Source: Treponema sp. (GTDB lineage: Bacteria > Spirochaetota > Spirochaetia > Treponematales > Treponemataceae). From it: a stretch of DNA of 64,000 nucleotides. Location of the stretch: assembly GCA_017616165.1 (NCBI GenBank), contig JAFZYR010000029.1, positions 1 through 64,000 of the forward strand. Direction: 5' to 3'. This document shows, one piece after another, positions 8,924-17,686 of the stretch. The position numbers and the translations under genes are program-made. Below the pieces are notes generated by a model. The model made no database searches. It was not told the origin of the DNA and saw only the letters and a program-made list of their open reading frames with translations. Positions within the stretch are counted from its first letter, which is position 1; each line of letters opens with the position of its first letter.

Positions 8924-9699
8924 TATTGTCCTGTAATTTCGTTGAGCTTGCGGCGGAAGGCTTTAAGGTCTTCCCAGGCAGGAGCCTTTAAAGCAGAATC
9001 CCTCAAAAGTGCGCTAGGATGATAGGTTACCATAAGCGGTATTCCGTTATAATCTTGAAATTGTCCGCGCATCTGATTAAGCGGTGCCTGGGTATCAAGC
9101 ATCTTGTGACCTGCGATGCGGCCCATACATAAAATCATTTTTGGTTTTAAAATATGTATCTGTGCTTCTAAAAATCCATTGCAGGCAGCCTGTTCTTCAG
9201 GTTCTGGGTCACGATTATTTGGCGGACGACATTTTACAACATTTGCAATGTAGCAGTTTTTGTTGCGGTCAAGTCCTATTGCTGCAAGCATTTTATCAAG
9301 CAGAACACCGGCCTTTCCTACAAACGGACGACCTGACATATCCTCGTCGTAGCCTGGTCCTTCGCCAATTACAAGAACATCAGGCTGTTCAACGCCTTCT
9401 CCCGGAACAACGTTGTTTCGTGTACGTGCAAGCTGGCATTTGGTACAGCGCATTATTTTTGCGTTTAGGTCGGTTAGGGTAAGACCATCTGTAGTCCCTG
9501 TGGTTCCTGTTGTTCCTGTGGTCCCTGTGGTCCCTGAGGCACTCGAAGGGCAATTTTCAATTTGCTCTTCAACAGGCTCAACCACCGCTGAGTCTTCAAA
9601 AACAACTTCCTCTTTAAATGCCTCACTTGTATATCCTGTGATATGCGCATCAACCTTTTTGAGTAAATCGTATATAAGCTCTTTATCTTCTTTTTTCAT
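8923..9699 (-). CDS. family 4 uracil-DNA glycosylase (4Fe-4S)
   Basis: Removes uracil from DNA. The catalytic domain starts with CTKCQLARTRNN, followed by GEGPGYDEDMSGRPFVGKAG and VVKCRPPNNRDP. The four cluster cysteines are visible as CxxC plus two further Cys 15 residues apart. The first 75 residues are a low-complexity acidic linker containing five tandem Gly-Thr-Thr units (about residues 50-69), derived from a 9-bp tandem repeat. The ATG at 9699 is preferred, with GAGG upstream; a TTG 12 nt further up would overlap thiI. It is coupled to priA (TAATG). Confidence 0.93.
   Translation of the reverse strand: MKKEDKELIYDLLKKVDAHITGYTSEAFKEEVVFEDSAVVEPVEEQIENCPSSASGTTGTTGTTGTTGTTDGLTLTDLNAKIMRCTKCQLARTRNNVVPGEGVEQPDVLVIGEGPGYDEDMSGRPFVGKAGVLLDKMLAAIGLDRNKNCYIANVVKCRPPNNRDPEPEEQAACNGFLEAQIHILKPKMILCMGRIAGHKMLDTQAPLNQMRGQFQDYNGIPLMVTYHPSALLRDSALKAPAWEDLKAFRRKLNEITGQ
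9491..9551. repeat. In-frame 9-bp tandem repeat fused to a family C repeat
   Basis: Five consecutive 9-bp units of the form GTGGTCCCT (variants GTAGTCCCT, GTGGTTCCT, GTTGTTCCT) lie at 9491-9535. They run into GAGGCACTCGAAGGGC, the end of family C. On the minus strand they encode (Gly-Thr-Thr)5 in the glycosylase linker. A fragment resembling family D lies just beyond, at about 9570-9588. Confidence 0.85.
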
Positions 9700-9707
9700 A
9701 ACAATCC

Positions 9708-10901
9708 TCAATCATTGCGAGCCGCAGGCGTGGCAATCCATACAGGAGCATCTCCAAAAGTCAATTTTACTATTTCCCTTTCGTTATAGGCTTTTTCTAT
9801 AAGGTCATCAACTTCAAGACTATTATAAATATCTTCTGCTTCATCCTGTGTTCCACGCAAAACAGGATGGCGCGGACTAAACAGAACGCAGCAGTCTTCA
9901 TAAGGCAAGATAGAGGTTTCGTAGGTGTCTATATCCTCTGCAGTGCGGATAATTTCTTCCTTGTCCAGACCACAGCAGGGTCTCATCATAGGAAACTCAG
10001 AAAAATGCTCGGTTACAGTCATGTTTTCAATAGTCTGGCTTGCTACCTGACCAACGCTTTCTCCGGTAATAATACATTTTGCATTACAGCGGCGTGCCAG
10101 CATATTTGCAATCTTCATCATACACACACGTAGTATCAAAGTAGACCACGCTTCGGGAGCCTTTTCCTTTATGCGCATCTGTACATCTGTAAAAGGGATT
10201 ATGTTCAAATAGGTTGTAATTCCATAATATGCAAGCTTTTGTGCAAGAGTTACGACCTTCTGCTTTGCTTCTTCCGAGGTATACGGATAGGAGTGAAAAT
10301 AACAGCATTCAATTTTCATACCACGGCGAAGCATTCTGTAGCCAGCAACAGGGGAGTCGAGTCCACCCGACAGTAACAAAAGTCCTTTTCCGCTGCAGCC
10401 TACAGGAAGTCCGCGGCAGCCTGTTTCGCTGTCTGTATATACATAAACCTTTTCGCGTACCTCTATGTAAATGATGCAGTCCGGCTTATGCACATCTACC
10501 TTCATAAGTGCTTCTATGTCTCCGGCAGCTTCGCAGTTTATTTCATAAGAATTGAGCGGAAAGCTTTTGTCTGCACGACGCGAATCAATCTTAAAGGTTT
10601 TGCAGCCTTTTTCTGCCATAAGCTTTGCAAGCTCGTAAGCAGTTGCCTTAATCTGTTCAAGATCTTTTTCACAGGTGCGGCACTTTGCCCAGCCGGTAAT
10701 TCCTATAAGATGATTGAGTAAAAATTCAACCTTAGAAGCGCTTTCTTCCGGGCAGTCTATATAAAGTCGTCCTGCACGTAAGGTTATGCGGCAGCCGTTT
10801 CCTTCAAGGCATTTTGCCGTATTATGTTTAAGAAGATTTTCGAATTCCTGAATATTTGAACCCTTTAAGGTAAGTTCACCAAGCTTTGCAAGATAAGTCA
10901 T
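9708..10901 (-). CDS. thiI: tRNA 4-thiouridine synthase ThiI (without rhodanese domain)
   Basis: 397 residues. An N-terminal ferredoxin-like/THUMP region (residues about 1-165) is followed by the PP-loop ATPase motif LLLSGGLDSPVAGYRM near residue 180, as in ThiI enzymes that adenylate and thiolate U8 of tRNA. The C-terminal rhodanese domain of the E. coli type is absent. The last residues, WIATPAARND, are encoded by a family A repeat that also supplies the stop. The gene is divergent from the exported-protein gene at 10942. Confidence 0.93.
   Translation of the reverse strand: MTYLAKLGELTLKGSNIQEFENLLKHNTAKCLEGNGCRITLRAGRLYIDCPEESASKVEFLLNHLIGITGWAKCRTCEKDLEQIKATAYELAKLMAEKGCKTFKIDSRRADKSFPLNSYEINCEAAGDIEALMKVDVHKPDCIIYIEVREKVYVYTDSETGCRGLPVGCSGKGLLLLSGGLDSPVAGYRMLRRGMKIECCYFHSYPYTSEEAKQKVVTLAQKLAYYGITTYLNIIPFTDVQMRIKEKAPEAWSTLILRVCMMKIANMLARRCNAKCIITGESVGQVASQTIENMTVTEHFSEFPMMRPCCGLDKEEIIRTAEDIDTYETSILPYEDCCVLFSPRHPVLRGTQDEAEDIYNSLEVDDLIEKAYNEREIVKLTFGDAPVWIATPAARND
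9712..9740. repeat. Family A half-repeat forming the 3' end of thiI
   Basis: TCATTGCGAGCCGCAGGCGT followed by GGCAATCCA, a degenerate half copy of the family A palindrome, read as coding sequence at the ThiI C-terminus. Confidence 0.8.
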
Positions 10902-10941
10902 GCATTAAGTATAAACTAAATTTCACCGATAATCTATATAC

Positions 10942-11820
10942 ATGAAAAAAGGATTTTTAGTCGTTCTGTTATTTGCATTAATCAGTTCACTTCCTTCCCA
11001 GGAAAACCTAAAAAAACTGAATGGAATTTGGGAAGGCAGGGACCGGTTTGTTTTCTTTGAAAATGCTGCAGACGATGAAAATCCTTTTTTAATTGTTGTC
11101 CTCAAAACCTACTACGGCTGGTATTACGACAGGGCAGCAGAACCACTGAACCTTTCTGATGTACAGGCCCGTACACCAAATGCAGCCACCCATAAGGATC
11201 CCGAGGTTATTCCTTATAAGCTCAATGAGCTTGGGGAAGCCTTTCAGATTACAATAAATTATTCCAAGCACAACAGCGACACAACAACCTTTGCGATTGT
11301 TGATGATAAGATTTATTTAAATGCGTTGACGTTAATTTCGTTTGACAACGATGTTTATTTATATCGTGGGTACCAGTATTCGGATGGGTTTTTGATGTAT
11401 GAGCAGCCGACGGACCAGAACATTACGCTCTTAATTGTGGATGGAGATAAATACTACGATGTGCGTTACTGGCTCACAGATATGGATTATGACCCGTCTT
11501 ATGTGACATTTAAATATAAGAACGACACCTACAGCGTACCAAAGCACCTCGAGGCAGACGGAACTAATTATTCTTGTGTAAACGGCCGCAGCAAAAAGGT
11601 CAGAAACACCATGCCGTCCTTTTTAATAAGCGAAGCAAACATTTTTTACAACGAAGATAAAACTGTAATGATAAAGGACACAGAGCCTTATCTTACAAAG
11701 CTAACCGATAAACAAACTATTGAAGATTTAATGCAGATAATAAATGAAGCCAACGCCCGCCGTAAGCCTGACCCAGAGCCTATTTTTCCTGTGAAGCTTC
11801 CGAAGTTTCCTGGCGACTAG
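10942..11820 (+). CDS. exported protein of unknown function
   Basis: 292 residues with a signal peptide (about residues 1-20, MKKGFLVVLLFALISSLPSQ) and then a mature part rich in aromatic and acidic residues. NGIWEGRDRFVFFE and similar blocks suggest a beta-rich, lipocalin-like or NlpE-like fold, but I do not recognise the family. The start is fixed by the signal peptide. It is divergent from thiI with a 40-bp gap, and its 3' end overlaps the convergent gene at 11780 by 41 nt. Confidence 0.75.
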   Translation: MKKGFLVVLLFALISSLPSQENLKKLNGIWEGRDRFVFFENAADDENPFLIVVLKTYYGWYYDRAAEPLNLSDVQARTPNAATHKDPEVIPYKLNELGEAFQITINYSKHNSDTTTFAIVDDKIYLNALTLISFDNDVYLYRGYQYSDGFLMYEQPTDQNITLLIVDGDKYYDVRYWLTDMDYDPSYVTFKYKNDTYSVPKHLEADGTNYSCVNGRSKKVRNTMPSFLISEANIFYNEDKTVMIKDTEPYLTKLTDKQTIEDLMQIINEANARRKPDPEPIFPVKLPKFPGD

Positions 11821-12394
11821 CATAAAGCTTTTCTTTTTTTTCAATAACAGCCAAAAGTCTTCTCAAGCGTGGAATGTTATATCTTAAAACCATAATCGGC
11901 AGAATACTCAAAAAGGCATTTATACAGGCAGCCGGTAAAACAAAATACATAGAAAAATTATGCGGGAAGCACAAAAGAATAGGAAAGGCCTGAATAAGAT
12001 TTACAAGATGCACCATGGAGCCGACATTGCATTCCTGAATAAAAAGCTTTATGTATTCAGGATCATTAGGCTTATCAATTTTCTTTTTGCTGAAATTTCC
12101 AAGAAAACCTAGCTCAAGAACATGATCCTTCCATTTTTTTATACCAAGTATTTCATAAAAGCGGCATTCCTTCTGGCCAACACCAATAAAGTTTGAATCT
12201 GCCGAAAACCATTTTCCAGGAATTACCCAGTGAACAATCCAGGCGCCAAGTCCATCCCAGGCAATCATAATTACTGGCTGAAGAATAGAAAAAATTATGA
12301 TTTTAACAAGACCAAAATCGCAGAGATTTACAAAAAAATTATAAAGGAATATCCCGATTACACCTAAAAGAATTGTACCAATATAAAGAACCAT
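11780..12394 (-). CDS. CrtO-like membrane acyltransferase family protein
   Basis: 204 residues with about four hydrophobic segments: residues 1-25, 28-50, a hydrophobic patch near 130-150, and 150-170. The middle has ECRFYEILGIKKWKDHVLE, which resembles the conserved core of glycosyl-4,4'-diaponeurosporenoate acyltransferases (CrtO). The real substrate is unknown; no carotenoid genes are in the window. It sits behind an acyltransferase and a GT8 gene, so a glycolipid or envelope role is plausible. The C-terminal tail (RQETSEASQEK) overlaps the convergent gene. Confidence 0.65.
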   Translation of the reverse strand: MVLYIGTILLGVIGIFLYNFFVNLCDFGLVKIIIFSILQPVIMIAWDGLGAWIVHWVIPGKWFSADSNFIGVGQKECRFYEILGIKKWKDHVLELGFLGNFSKKKIDKPNDPEYIKLFIQECNVGSMVHLVNLIQAFPILLCFPHNFSMYFVLPAACINAFLSILPIMVLRYNIPRLRRLLAVIEKKEKLYASRQETSEASQEK

Positions 12395-12415
12395 AGCTTC
12401 CCCCGTTAAATGGTT

Positions 12416-13273
12416 TTATTCAAGATTTACAGGCCCGCAGGAATAGGTTAGTGGAATACCATAAAATTCTTCGTATTTTTCCTTCCATTCCTCGTAGTTT
12501 TTTTTCTGCATATAATCCATATTCTGCTTTGGATTTTTTGACGGATCAGGTATAACAGGCTTTAAAAAATTAATTGTATATTCCTGAATTGCAAAGCCAT
12601 CCGGTCCAATATCTGCTGTATCCTCCATAGTGATGAGCACCGGAAGAACAGGAACATTACTGTAAGCTGCAAAACGATAAGCGCCTTTTTCTGTTGGACG
12701 AGGCTTGCGGTAATTCCACCACATTTCCTGTTCTGGATAGATAAGGACTGTTTCACCACGCTTTAAAAGCACCTTGAGTGAATCCATAAATTTTTTCATT
12801 GTAGAAAAATTAGCACTTAGAGGCAGGGTATTACAGTGACGGAAGAAAAAGCCGTAAAGTCCAGGAAAGTTTGTAAAGTTACCTTCGCGTATTATCTTGT
12901 ATAAAACCTTACCCGAACGGTTATACAAATAAGGAAATAAAGCATAGTGAATGGCAAAATTATCAAAGGGATTAAAGTGATTGCAGGTTATAATAACACC
13001 GCCATCCTTTACAGCCTCGTAGTTTTCCAGCCCGTTAATGGCTTTTATGCGCATCTGACCTGATTTTACAAGCTTTAATATAAAGCGCTTGGCAATTTTA
13101 TTTACAAACCAGGTTGCAATTTTGTTTGAAAGCTTTTTATTAAGATAATCAACCTTATCCGGAGTAAGAGGAATTGTCGGAGGGTCATCTTCTACAGTTT
13201 TAGAAAACCATCCGTTTTTTTCGTTTTCTTCTATGCGTTCAAGAACCTTAAGTCTGCCGGGATCTTTTTCCAT
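12416..13273 (-). CDS. PlsC-family lysophospholipid/glycerolipid acyltransferase
   Basis: 285 residues. The acyltransferase box ITCNHFNPFDNFAI carries the HX4D catalytic motif near residue 98. LIYPEQEMWWNYRKP corresponds to the later substrate-binding block. No transmembrane segment is obvious. It is contiguous with the upstream GT8 gene (stop and start adjacent) and 21 bp from the CrtO-like gene, so the three probably form one envelope-lipid operon. The exact acyl acceptor cannot be inferred. Confidence 0.85.
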   Translation of the reverse strand: MEKDPGRLKVLERIEENEKNGWFSKTVEDDPPTIPLTPDKVDYLNKKLSNKIATWFVNKIAKRFILKLVKSGQMRIKAINGLENYEAVKDGGVIITCNHFNPFDNFAIHYALFPYLYNRSGKVLYKIIREGNFTNFPGLYGFFFRHCNTLPLSANFSTMKKFMDSLKVLLKRGETVLIYPEQEMWWNYRKPRPTEKGAYRFAAYSNVPVLPVLITMEDTADIGPDGFAIQEYTINFLKPVIPDPSKNPKQNMDYMQKKNYEEWKEKYEEFYGIPLTYSCGPVNLE

Positions 13274-14308
13274 TTATAGCTTTTTCCTGAATATTCTCAA
13301 ATTGATGAGCTTTCTGAACTTAATGAATTTAAGTATAGAATCGCCGACTTTTCTGCTTATTGTCTGCTTACCGATTGTCTTGATGTAGTTGTTTGGATCT
13401 TCTGCATCTTCCTTTGCCATAACCATAAGGTTATCGAACATTTTAGAGTCCTGTTCCTTAAGCTCATTGCTGCGTGTGTCGCGCATTTGAATAAGCTGGT
13501 CATAAAAATCGGTCATTTTGGCATATTTCCAGAAATGCTCCTCGTAAAGAACATCCTTATATTTCCATGGACGCCAGTTTATCTTCCAGTGAATGAGATT
13601 TAAATCATACTCATCAAAGGAAGGATTTTTATAGGCAGTTTTATTCCAGCCAAGATCAATCCACTTAACATTGTTCTTACACAAAACATTAAGATAGTCT
13701 TCATCCTGAACCAGACGGAACTTATATTTATGTAAAAGGTCTACAAATTTTTCTGCAATAATCTTTAATCGCCAGCGGTGACAGTTAATAAGCATAACAC
13801 CTGAGTTAAAATATTTATTGCGGTTTAGACCGTCACACTGTTCAACATATTTACCAAAAACATCATAGGTGAGCATTACTTCTTCTACAATTGCACCGAC
13901 ATAATAGCCGTGAATTTCTGTATTATAAAGCTTGCTTACATCACCAAGCACAGTTATATCACAGTCAAGATAAAGAACCTTAGCATATTCAGGGAAAATA
14001 TTTGGAATAAAAATGCGGTAATAAGATTCCTTTGAATAATAGTCTCTAAGGTGGAACATATCCTTGATTTTGTCCATTTCCTTAGCCAGAGAAATAAATT
14101 CAATTTTTGAATTTGGGGTTCTGAGCTTAAGAATACGATCCATGTTTTCCTGCTTGAGCTCGGTTGTAAGAACATAGATTTTATAAAAATTCTTCTTGTT
14201 AGCATTATCCAAAAGAGAAGCAATTGCAACAGCAAGAAAAGGAATATAATTGTCGTCCGAAGCGAAACAGATAGGAATAATTTGTTTATACTTAATATAA
14301 TTAGTCAT
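13274..14308 (-). CDS. glycosyltransferase family 8 protein
   Basis: 344 residues. IPICFASDDNYIPFLAVAI at the N-terminus and VLYLDCDITVLGDVSKLYN near residue 100 (DxD metal-binding motif) are typical of GT8 retaining galactosyl/glucosyltransferases of the lipopolysaccharide type. NSGVMLINCHRW is the usual later motif. I prefer ATG 14308 over an in-frame TTG at 14317, because a GAGA-type ribosome-binding site precedes it. It is the first gene of the three-gene minus-strand cluster. Confidence 0.9.
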   Translation of the reverse strand: MTNYIKYKQIIPICFASDDNYIPFLAVAIASLLDNANKKNFYKIYVLTTELKQENMDRILKLRTPNSKIEFISLAKEMDKIKDMFHLRDYYSKESYYRIFIPNIFPEYAKVLYLDCDITVLGDVSKLYNTEIHGYYVGAIVEEVMLTYDVFGKYVEQCDGLNRNKYFNSGVMLINCHRWRLKIIAEKFVDLLHKYKFRLVQDEDYLNVLCKNNVKWIDLGWNKTAYKNPSFDEYDLNLIHWKINWRPWKYKDVLYEEHFWKYAKMTDFYDQLIQMRDTRSNELKEQDSKMFDNLMVMAKEDAEDPNNYIKTIGKQTISRKVGDSILKFIKFRKLINLRIFRKKL

Positions 14309-14427
14309 TTGTCTCAATTATAAGTTAGAAAATTATACTTGTCAATCAAAAATGACAAAAATTAAAAAAGTGTCATACTGATGCTGTTGGTAAGCATTTT
14401 TATATAGAATATTTTCTTATTTTATGG

Positions 14428-14433
14428 CATAAT
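14428..14433 (+). promoter_or_regulatory. possible -10 box for ileS
   Basis: CATAAT in the context TTATGGCATAATATTTT, about 35 bp before the ileS ATG. The ATGG...ATAATATT context is shared with other candidate promoters in the window. The -35 region is weak. The 150-bp leader holds nothing else that I recognise, and no T-box elements are visible. Confidence 0.35.
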
Positions 14434-14467
14434 ATTTTAACTAAAAATTATATTAAAAGGACTTTTT

Positions 14468-17400
14468 ATGAGTTTCAAACCGGTTGATCCAAAAGTTGAT
14501 TTTCCTAAACAGGAAGAAGAAGTATTAAAATTCTGGCAGGATAACGATATTTTCAAAAAATCTGTAAGCCAGAGAGAAGGGGCAGAGGACTTTGTTTTTT
14601 ATGATGGCCCTCCGTTTGCTACAGGACTCCCACACTTTGGTCATTTTATTCCATCAACAATTAAAGATATTATTCCACGCTACCAGACAATGAAGGGCAA
14701 GCGTGTAGAACGCCGCTTTGGCTGGGACTGTCATGGTCTTCCAATCGAAAACTTAATAGAAAAAGAACTCAACATCAACTCAAAGCACGAAATTGAGGCT
14801 ATGGGTATTGATAAATTTAACGATGCCTGTCGTGCTTCAGTTCTCCGCTACACAAGTGAATGGAGACAGACAATTACTCGTATGGGCCGATGGGTAGACT
14901 TTGATAACGACTACAAGACTATGAATCCTGAATATATGGAATCTATCTGGTGGGTTGCAAAATCACTTTGGGACAAGGGACTTATTTACGAAGGAAAATA
15001 TATTCTTCCATACTGTCCTCGCTGTTCTACAGTTTTGTCTACGCACGAGCTTGCACAGGGCTATAAGGATGTTCAGGATCAGACTGTAACAGTACGCTTT
15101 AAGGTTACAAAGGCTCCTGAGGGTGTAAATGACCCTGATATGGCAAACGGAAAAACCTACTTCCTTGCATGGACAACAACTCCATGGACCTTGCCATCAA
15201 ACCTCGGCTTGTGTATGGGACCGGACATTGACTATGTAAAAATCCTTGATAAGGAAAGCGGTGACTACTACATTTTTGCAGAAGCACGCCTTAGCGCTTA
15301 CTATAAAAACGAAACAGACTACGAAATCATCTATCGTCACAAGGGTAGCGAATTTGTAGGTGCAGAATACGAACCGCTCTTCCCGTATTTTGCAGAGCTC
15401 AAGGATGCCGCAAAGTGTGCAGAAATATCTGGTCAAAAGTGCGAAAAGGGTGCCTTCCGCATGTTCAACGCACTTTATGTTTCTACAGAAGACGGTACAG
15501 GTATTGTTCATATTGCTCCAGCTTTTGGTGAAGAAGACCATAAAGTTTTTGCAGGCAGCGGGGTTCCTGAAGTAGAACCAATTGATGCAGAATGTAAGTT
15601 TACAAAAGAAGTTTCTGACTACCAGGGACTTTTTGTAAAGGATGCAGATAAAGAAATTATGAAGCGCCTTAAGGACGAAGGAAAGCTTGTAAAGCGTGAT
15701 TCTATCGTTCACTCATATCCACACTGCTGGCGCTGTAATTCTCCATTGATTTACCGCGGTATCGGCAGCTGGTTTGTAAAGGTTGCAAATTACCATGACG
15801 TATTGCTCCGTGCAAACAGCAAGATTAACTGGCAGCCGTCACACATTAAGGAAGGCCGCTTTGGTAAATGGCTTGCAGGTGCACGTGACTGGGCAGTAAG
15901 CCGTAACCGCTACTGGGGTAACCCGATCCCTATCTGGCGTTGTGATGACCCTGACTGTAAGCATACACTTTGTGTAGGAAGCCGCCAGGAGCTTAAGGAC
16001 CTTAGCGGAACTTACCCAGATGATCTTCACAAGCAGTTTGTAGATAAGATTACATTTAAATGTCCTAAGTGCGGTAAAGGAACTATGCGCCGTATTCCGG
16101 AAGTATTTGACTGCTGGTTTGAATCGGGCTCTATGCCTTATGCACAGGTTCACTATCCGTTTGAAAATAAAGAAAAGTTTGAAGCTAATTTCCCTGCAAA
16201 CTTTATTTCTGAAGGTCTGGATCAGACACGCGGCTGGTTCTATACACTTACAGTTCTTGCAGCCCAGCTTTTTGATAAGCCTGCTTTTGAAAACTGTATT
16301 GTAAACGGAATTGTACTTGCAAGCGACGGACGCAAAATGTCTAAGTCTTTGCGTAACTATACAGACCCTGTAGAAGCTATCAACAAGTTTGGTGCAGATG
16401 CAATCCGTCTTTTCCTGATGCATTCGGCAGTTGTAAAGGCAGATGAAATCCGCTACAGCGATGAAGGTGTACGAGATGTTCTTAAGTCAATTATCATTCC
16501 TTGGTGGAACTCTTATTCCTTCTTTGTAACTTATGCAAACATTGATAAGGCTGCTCCAACAGGACATTTGTTTGATGACAAGACTCCTTCAAATCCACTG
16601 GACGCATGGCTTTTGTCTATTACTCAAAATCTTGTAAGCGAGGTTTCTGCTGCTTTGGATTCTTATGATTTGTCCGGAGCAATTGATCCTATCGTTACCT
16701 TTATTGATGAGCTTAATAACTGGTATATCCGCCGCAGCCGCCGCCGCTTCTGGAAGAGTGAAAACGACAGCGATAAGGCAGAGGCATACGAGTCACTTTA
16801 TATAGCACTTAAAACTCTTGCAAAGGTTGCAGCTCCATTTGTTCCATTCATTACAGAAGAAATGTATCAGAACTTAAAGAGTGCTGATGACCCTGAGTCA
16901 GTTCACCTTTGTGATTATCCGGCTCCAAATAAGGCATGGATAAACGAAGAGCTTGAGTTTAAGATGGCAACTGTTCAGAAGGCAGTTTCTATGGGACACA
17001 GCCTGCGCAATCAGTTTAATCTTAAAAACCGCCAGCCATTGGCAAGCGTTGCACTTGTTACACGTAATCCTGATGAAAAGCGTGTTCTTGCAGAGATGGA
17101 GGATTCTATCCGCGAAGAGCTCAACGTAAAGAAGGTTGAATTCCACGACCGCGAGGATGAGCTTGTAGAATATAAAGCTAAGGCAAACTTTAAAGTTCTT
17201 GGTAAAGAGCTTGGTGGTCTTATGAAGCAGGCAGCCGGCATTATTGCAGAGCTTACCAGCGAACAGATTCAGTCTATTCTTGACGGAACAAAGCTTAGTA
17301 TTGATGTTGCCGGAACTACCGTAGAGCTTGACGCAGAAAAGGTAATTGTTGACCGCTTTGAAAAGGATGACCTTAAGGTTTTGAACGACGGAACTTTAAC

Positions 17401-17686
17401 AGTTGGTCTTGATTCAAAGATTACAGACGAGCTTAAGAAGGAAGGTTATGTTCGTGACCTTATCCGTGGTATTCAAAACCAGCGTAAGGAAAACGGCTAC
17501 AATGTAACAGACCGCATTACACTTACACTTGGCGGAGACGACGAGCTTAAGGCAGCCTACGAAATGTTTACCGACTTTATTGCAAACGAAACTCTTGCAA
17601 GCAAAATAGATTGGGATTCCTCTCTTAAAGGAAATCAGATTGAAGCTGATGACAAAACATGGAGTATGAGCATTGAAAAGGCATAA
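14468..17686 (+). CDS. ileS: isoleucyl-tRNA synthetase
   Basis: 1072 residues. Class I synthetase with the HIGH-type motif in PPFATGLPHFGH near residue 55 and SDGRKMSKSLRNYTDP near residue 622. The length and the motif style (YDGPPFATGLPHFGHF; KMSKSLRNYTDPVE) point to the longer eukaryote-like (type 2) IleRS, common in spirochaetes and often mupirocin-insensitive. The resistance point is family knowledge, not shown here. AAAAGGA precedes the ATG. Confidence 0.97.
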   Translation: MSFKPVDPKVDFPKQEEEVLKFWQDNDIFKKSVSQREGAEDFVFYDGPPFATGLPHFGHFIPSTIKDIIPRYQTMKGKRVERRFGWDCHGLPIENLIEKELNINSKHEIEAMGIDKFNDACRASVLRYTSEWRQTITRMGRWVDFDNDYKTMNPEYMESIWWVAKSLWDKGLIYEGKYILPYCPRCSTVLSTHELAQGYKDVQDQTVTVRFKVTKAPEGVNDPDMANGKTYFLAWTTTPWTLPSNLGLCMGPDIDYVKILDKESGDYYIFAEARLSAYYKNETDYEIIYRHKGSEFVGAEYEPLFPYFAELKDAAKCAEISGQKCEKGAFRMFNALYVSTEDGTGIVHIAPAFGEEDHKVFAGSGVPEVEPIDAECKFTKEVSDYQGLFVKDADKEIMKRLKDEGKLVKRDSIVHSYPHCWRCNSPLIYRGIGSWFVKVANYHDVLLRANSKINWQPSHIKEGRFGKWLAGARDWAVSRNRYWGNPIPIWRCDDPDCKHTLCVGSRQELKDLSGTYPDDLHKQFVDKITFKCPKCGKGTMRRIPEVFDCWFESGSMPYAQVHYPFENKEKFEANFPANFISEGLDQTRGWFYTLTVLAAQLFDKPAFENCIVNGIVLASDGRKMSKSLRNYTDPVEAINKFGADAIRLFLMHSAVVKADEIRYSDEGVRDVLKSIIIPWWNSYSFFVTYANIDKAAPTGHLFDDKTPSNPLDAWLLSITQNLVSEVSAALDSYDLSGAIDPIVTFIDELNNWYIRRSRRRFWKSENDSDKAEAYESLYIALKTLAKVAAPFVPFITEEMYQNLKSADDPESVHLCDYPAPNKAWINEELEFKMATVQKAVSMGHSLRNQFNLKNRQPLASVALVTRNPDEKRVLAEMEDSIREELNVKKVEFHDREDELVEYKAKANFKVLGKELGGLMKQAAGIIAELTSEQIQSILDGTKLSIDVAGTTVELDAEKVIVDRFEKDDLKVLNDGTLTVGLDSKITDELKKEGYVRDLIRGIQNQRKENGYNVTDRITLTLGGDDELKAAYEMFTDFIANETLASKIDWDSSLKGNQIEADDKTWSMSIEKA

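Noticed and set aside
14318-14467. T-box riboswitch upstream of ileS
   Set aside because: The 150-bp leader is AT-rich without the T-box consensus sequence, specifier hairpin or terminator.
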